A stretch of DNA of 64,000 nt from contig CACXPX010000006.1 in NCBI GenBank assembly GCA_902769705.1, positions 53,127 through 117,126 of the forward strand, given 5' to 3'. Below are positions 60,882 through 64,000 of the stretch, piece by piece. The position numbers were made by a program, and so were the translations under genes. The stretch comes from an uncultured Prevotellaceae bacterium (GTDB lineage: Bacteria; Bacteroidota; Bacteroidia; Bacteroidales; Bacteroidaceae). Within the stretch, counting starts at the first letter, position 1, and every line of letters begins with the position of its first letter. The notes under the pieces are model-generated. The model made no database searches, had not been told where the DNA came from, and saw only the letters and a list, made by a program, of their open reading frames with translations.

Positions 60882-62309
60882 TCACTTCCCAAGAATGGCA
60901 TTCACCAGCGAGGTCACATCTGTGACAGTCAACTCTCCGTCGCCATCCATGTCACCCACTTGGGAAATGTTGACGGTCGTGGTGGCGGTATCTGAATCTG
61001 TATAGCCGTCGCGAGTTGCCTTAACGTTCACGGTGAACGATGTGCCGAGAGAAATCAATCCATCGGTACTCTGTCCCGTGTAACTAGCAGGAGTAATCGT
61101 ATAGACGTACGTCACGCCTTCAGTCTCGCATGTGCAGCGCACCTTTCCGTTTGCATAGGTGATGGTAGGCGTGGCGCATTTCTCAAGTGTAAAACCTACG
61201 ATGGTGCCAAACTTGCTCCATGGGGCGGTATTCTCGTAATCGGAAACAGAGCCTTCTGGCACATGCAATGTCGCAGATCGAATATAATCATAAGACGCAG
61301 ACCCCTCCTCATAAAAAGCATATGGATCGATTGTTGGAACAGTCTCTGCAAAGCAAAACACATCTTCTAATTTCGGACACCAAGCGAACGCACATACTCC
61401 TATGCTGGTCACAGAGTTGGGGATAGTGACGGAAGTGAGATCACTGCATTCACAGAACGCATAGTCTCCAATGCTGGTAACGGAGTTGGGGATGGTTACA
61501 GAGGTTGGGCCAGAGCAACCAGAGAACGCAGAATTGCCGATGCTGGTCACGCTGTTGGGGATAACCAGATCTTTCACTTCTTCACCATTCAAGTATAAAT
61601 AATGAGCATAGTATAGTGGACTGGCATAATAATTACTAAATGAAATGTTACACCATGCCTCTAGGTCGGATATCTGTACGGAGGTGAGGCCAGAGCACTT
61701 ATAGAACGCCGATTCGCCGATGCTGGTCACACTGTTGCCGATGGTGACGGAGGTCAGGCTGGAGCAACCCCAGAACGCAGAGCTTCCAATGCTGGTCACA
61801 GAGTTACCAATGGTCACGGAGGTGAGACTGGAGCAATCCTCGAAAGCACTCCATCCAATGCTGGTCACAGAATTGGGGATGGTCACGGAGGTGAGCCCAG
61901 AGCAGCCAGAGAAAGCACTCCCTCCAATGCTGGTCACACTGTTGGGGATGGTTACAGAGGTCATCTTGGAGCAAGACCGAAACGCAGATATTCCAATGTT
62001 GGTCACACTATTGGGGATGGTTACGGAGGTCAGGCCCGAACAACCAGAAAATGCACGCTCCCCGATGCTGGTTACATTACATGTCACACCATCGTATTCG
62101 ACGGTTTCAGGAATGACAACATCGCCAGAGTAAGAATTGTCATAAGGTTCATAAAGGGCATAATTTGCCCTTACCTCAGCCGTTTTATCTTCTGTGTTGA
62201 TGTAGTAGTTGATGTCATCAATCACGGCTGTTCCTGTGAATGCATTCGCCACCATAGGCATGAACATCAGCGCGGCGAGCAGAAGGAAAAAGGATTTCAT
62301 TCTTTTCAT
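60882..62309 (-). CDS. BspA-like leucine-rich-repeat surface protein with dockerin-like C-terminus
   Basis: The 475-residue protein has a signal peptide (about 1-23) and about nine 23-residue LRR_5/BspA repeats (LTSVTIPNSVTSIG ... SAF..CS), interrupted by a DLEAWCNISFSNYY segment near residue 215. A beta-rich domain (about 355-445) and an acidic DMDGDGELTVTDV half-dockerin, which resembles an EF-hand calcium loop, close the protein. BspA proteins of oral and gut Bacteroidetes bind host fibronectin or mediate co-aggregation. The nearly identical repeat DNA (69-bp period) allows copy-number change. Transcription starts from the minus-strand promoter at 62358-62389. Confidence 0.88.
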   Translation of the reverse strand: MKRMKSFFLLLAALMFMPMVANAFTGTAVIDDINYYINTEDKTAEVRANYALYEPYDNSYSGDVVIPETVEYDGVTCNVTSIGERAFSGCSGLTSVTIPNSVTNIGISAFRSCSKMTSVTIPNSVTSIGGSAFSGCSGLTSVTIPNSVTSIGWSAFEDCSSLTSVTIGNSVTSIGSSAFWGCSSLTSVTIGNSVTSIGESAFYKCSGLTSVQISDLEAWCNISFSNYYASPLYYAHYLYLNGEEVKDLVIPNSVTSIGNSAFSGCSGPTSVTIPNSVTSIGDYAFCECSDLTSVTIPNSVTSIGVCAFAWCPKLEDVFCFAETVPTIDPYAFYEEGSASYDYIRSATLHVPEGSVSDYENTAPWSKFGTIVGFTLEKCATPTITYANGKVRCTCETEGVTYVYTITPASYTGQSTDGLISLGTSFTVNVKATRDGYTDSDTATTTVNISQVGDMDGDGELTVTDVTSLVNAILGK

Positions 62310-62357
62310 TGCTTTATTGTGTTTAGTTGTTAACAATGGGTTAATAGATTTTCGTGG

Positions 62358-62389
62358 CAAAGATAATCAAATTCCAAATAAAAAGCAAA
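62358..62389 (-). promoter_or_regulatory. Promoter of the BspA-like gene
   Basis: Minus-strand TTTG (62386-62389), 20-nt spacer, TATCTTTG (62358-62365). Confidence 0.8.
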
Positions 62390-62426
62390 TGAGGAGGAAT
62401 TTTTTGTGGAATTTCTACGAGAAACG

Positions 62427-62458
62427 CTTGCCTTTTTCCCTAATTTTTTGTACTTTTG
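62427..62458 (+). promoter_or_regulatory. Promoter of the 62589 gene
   Basis: CTTG (62427-62430), 20-nt spacer, TACTTTTG (62451-62458). It lies 38 nt from the divergent BspA-like promoter and gives a 5' leader of about 120 nt, so the ATG at 62589 is the real start. Confidence 0.65.
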
Positions 62459-62588
62459 CAAAAACAAAGGAGATGGTTTTGCGAGTATGCTTGCACCACC
62501 CTTGACTATGATTCGCCTTCAAGGAGGCGGGTCGTTTTTTTGGCCAGTAGCCAAACAATTTATTAACACTATATATATACCTTTTTTT

Positions 62589-63329
62589 ATGACAGAGACG
62601 ATATTTAATCAGGAGAAGAGCGACGACCCTTTGCAGGAGGCGAAGGCTTTCGTGGCGGATTGGATGGCCCATTTGGGCAACATCCAGCAGATGATGACGG
62701 AGTATGAGCAGCTGAAGCAGCGCGTGGCAGCGCTGGAGAGGGAGAATGCGGCTTTGACCGACACGCTTGAGCAATGGAAGAACAACGACGAGTGGTCGAA
62801 CCGTGTGACTTATGAGAATGTGGTGGAACAGATTGCGTCGCTTGAGGACACCGCCCAGCGCGACAATGCCCGCAGACTGATTGAGCCGTTGTTGAAGCGC
62901 GGCCAGGTCAGTCAGCTGCGCAAGGACATCAAGCGTCGCGTGAAGGAGTTGAACGAGGAGGGCGATGGTTTCAGCGACAAGGAGGTGGCTCAGGTGCTGG
63001 AGGCGTGCGTGGGCAAAGGCTTGGTGGTCGACGCCAAATGGAAGTGGGTCGGCGTATATTGGTATCTGCGCTGGACGTGCAACTATCCTGTCGACGCCAA
63101 GGAGTTCTGTACGAAGATCAAGAGCCTCGACTTGGACATCCCTGCCGAGTATGAATGCAGCTATGAGAGCATCAGGAAGATCTGCACGCTCTCGTTCATG
63201 GACTACGACCCGAGGCGCATGGAATATGTACGGGTCAGCAAAAACGACCAGAACATGTTTTCCCAATGCAGGGAAATCGTGTTGAAAATAGCAACCGAAC
63301 TGGGAAAAACACGCCTCGCGCAAGAGTGA
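62589..63329 (+). CDS. Coiled-coil hypothetical protein
   Basis: The 246-residue protein has no recognised family. A coiled coil (about 25-65; MMTEYEQLKQRVAALEREN) is followed by a helical region with a conserved-looking EQIASLEDTAQRDNARRLIEPLL segment and an aromatic-rich C-terminal domain (WKWVGVYWYLRWTCNYP). No signal or membrane span. The upstream extension (from 62406) is rejected because the promoter lies inside it. It may be a small regulatory or DNA-associated protein. Confidence 0.55.
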   Translation: MTETIFNQEKSDDPLQEAKAFVADWMAHLGNIQQMMTEYEQLKQRVAALERENAALTDTLEQWKNNDEWSNRVTYENVVEQIASLEDTAQRDNARRLIEPLLKRGQVSQLRKDIKRRVKELNEEGDGFSDKEVAQVLEACVGKGLVVDAKWKWVGVYWYLRWTCNYPVDAKEFCTKIKSLDLDIPAEYECSYESIRKICTLSFMDYDPRRMEYVRVSKNDQNMFSQCREIVLKIATELGKTRLAQE

Positions 63330-63360
63330 GTTTCCCAATTCCTTCCCAAATCCTTCCCAA

Positions 63361-63391
63361 AACGTTCCAGGCCATCTGGGACGTTTTTTTT
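63361..63391 (+). terminator. Terminator of the 62589 gene
   Basis: AACGTTCCAG (63361-63370) pairs with CTGGGACGTT (63376-63385) with one G-U pair, then a T-run. Confidence 0.85.
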
Positions 63392-63396
63392 ATGCT

Positions 63397-63404
63397 TATC
63401 TTTG
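63397..63404 (+). promoter_or_regulatory. -7 element of the 63527 gene
   Basis: TATCTTTG directly after the terminator, 122 nt before the next ATG. The long leader includes CCGCCAAGTGCGAGCGGG, which could form a weak hairpin. Confidence 0.5.
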
Positions 63405-63526
63405 CCGTAGAATTCGATGCCCACGACGCTAACTGAGCACGGGTCGCGGGGACGGACAAGATGAAATCGCCGCTATGTCAGATGTCCGCCAAGTGCGAGC
63501 GGGTATTTCAAATACCTTATAAAAAA

Positions 63527-63913
63527 ATGACAAACAAAAGAAATGCCAACCTCGAAGGTTGGAACCGCAACACAGAGTTAGGCTGTGACGTTAAGACAAT
63601 CCTGCGCAACGACAGGCACATGAAAACCGGCAAGGCATATCAGGGCGTGCTCACACGCGACTCGGACGCCGACCTCGACGAGTTCCTCTGCATCGACGCC
63701 CACTTCACGTTCGTGGAGACTGCTCCTCAGACCATCAAGCGCAATCCGCGCGTCTTCGATGGCGACTTCGTAACGATCACCCGTCACGACGACGGCACCC
63801 TGCGACCGAACCTCAAACCCATGAGGGTGGACCGCTTCTTCAGCGTCGACAGCTATGCCCTCGCCGTGTGTAACGAACTTTGCATGGCACTCGAAGGCCT
63901 TGTAGAGAAGTAA
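63527..63913 (+). CDS. Small hypothetical protein
   Basis: The 128-residue protein has no recognised family. It begins MTNKRNANLEGWNRNTELG and contains a mixed alpha/beta core (AYQGVLTRDSDADLDEFLC, TFVETAPQTIKRNPRVFDGD). No signal peptide. ATG 63527 is chosen because it follows the -7 element and an A-rich leader; an in-frame ATG at 63461 adds 22 residues. Its promoter and upstream terminator indicate an independent transcript. The last 87 bp of the window hold no recognisable gene; AATTCCAATTCCAAT-like short repeats are present at about 63940. Confidence 0.5.
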   Translation: MTNKRNANLEGWNRNTELGCDVKTILRNDRHMKTGKAYQGVLTRDSDADLDEFLCIDAHFTFVETAPQTIKRNPRVFDGDFVTITRHDDGTLRPNLKPMRVDRFFSVDSYALAVCNELCMALEGLVEK

Positions 63914-64000
63914 GAGAGTATTAACCGTAAGGCGAGTCAATTCCAATTCCAATAATTCCAATTAAATAATGAGGGGTCATTCCTGTTTCTAAAGGTTATA

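Noticed and set aside
60882-62309. CRISPR or non-coding repeat array
   Set aside because: The 69-bp period is a 23-codon protein repeat in one open frame with a signal peptide.
62415-63338. 307-codon minus-strand frame opposite the 62589 gene
   Set aside because: The plus strand has a promoter, terminator and coiled-coil pattern; the minus frame has none of these.

Overview
The window reads as chromosomal DNA of a Prevotella/Segatella-like member of the Bacteroidota. The evidence is the Bacteroidota-type promoters (TTTG, about 20 nt, then TAnnTTTG), PorD of the type IX secretion system, a TonB-dependent receptor with a carboxypeptidase-regulatory-like domain, a BspA-type leucine-rich-repeat protein, a complete Na+-translocating NQR operon, HU-CCDC81/SPOR proteins, and secreted GH9 and GH10 enzymes for plant fibre. 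No phage, integrase, transposase, CRISPR array or plasmid gene was found. Most of the window is core genome with a few accessory carbohydrate genes.

Layout. 1-8.5 kb: a cut-off 5'-nucleotidase, a short J-domain protein, a patatin-like lipase, tagaturonate reductase, a rhodanese/UlaG-like hydrolase, an iron alcohol dehydrogenase and an overlapping GH9 endoglucanase. 8.5-9.4 kb: a gene-free stretch with 22-bp tandem repeats, two G8 tracts and a 209-bp inverted-repeat element. 9.4-19.2 kb, minus strand: a secreted hydrolase, an exported phosphodiester-glycosidase-like protein, a degenerate protease/TPR protein and the operon dnaN - DEDDh exonuclease - coaBC - porD - recN. 20-31 kb, minus strand: class III FBPase, two glycosyltransferase-like genes, lysA, aspartate kinase, ftsE, hisIE, hisF, hisA, hisH and purU, the last genes tightly spaced or overlapping. 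31-35 kb: a small T9SS-tagged protein, a TonB receptor and a FemAB/GNAT protein. 35.5 kb: a strand switch centred on a nested A/T palindrome. 36-44 kb, plus strand: a TlpA-like thioredoxin, a GH10 xylanase with carbohydrate-binding modules, EttA, a 26-residue membrane peptide, a two-domain esterase and a GNAT enzyme. 44.4-49.2 kb: tRNA-Gly and tRNA-Thr, then tamB. 49.3-55.1 kb: nqrABCDEF. 55.1-59.1 kb: palindromic repeats, then a minus-strand set of HU-CCDC81/SPOR, zinc-ribbon/FHA, GH25 and zinc-ribbon genes. 59.2-64 kb: rfbC, a lipoprotein, a BspA-like protein and two unrecognised genes.

Working together: GH9, GH10 and the double esterase would attack cellulose and acylated xylan, UxaB feeds galacturonate from pectin into central metabolism, NQR supplies the sodium gradient, and PorD serves the export route that the C-terminal tails of two exported proteins here suggest.

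The most unusual signal is not a gene. Five intergenic loci carry contiguous, degenerate tandem repeats with exactly 22-bp period and a shared core (TCATTAGCCACAAATGA). Four of them lie just 3' of a stop codon and have the same orientation relative to the gene they follow, and many units could fold as small RNA hairpins. I know of no named element of this kind. All calls come from reading the sequence; no database search was possible.
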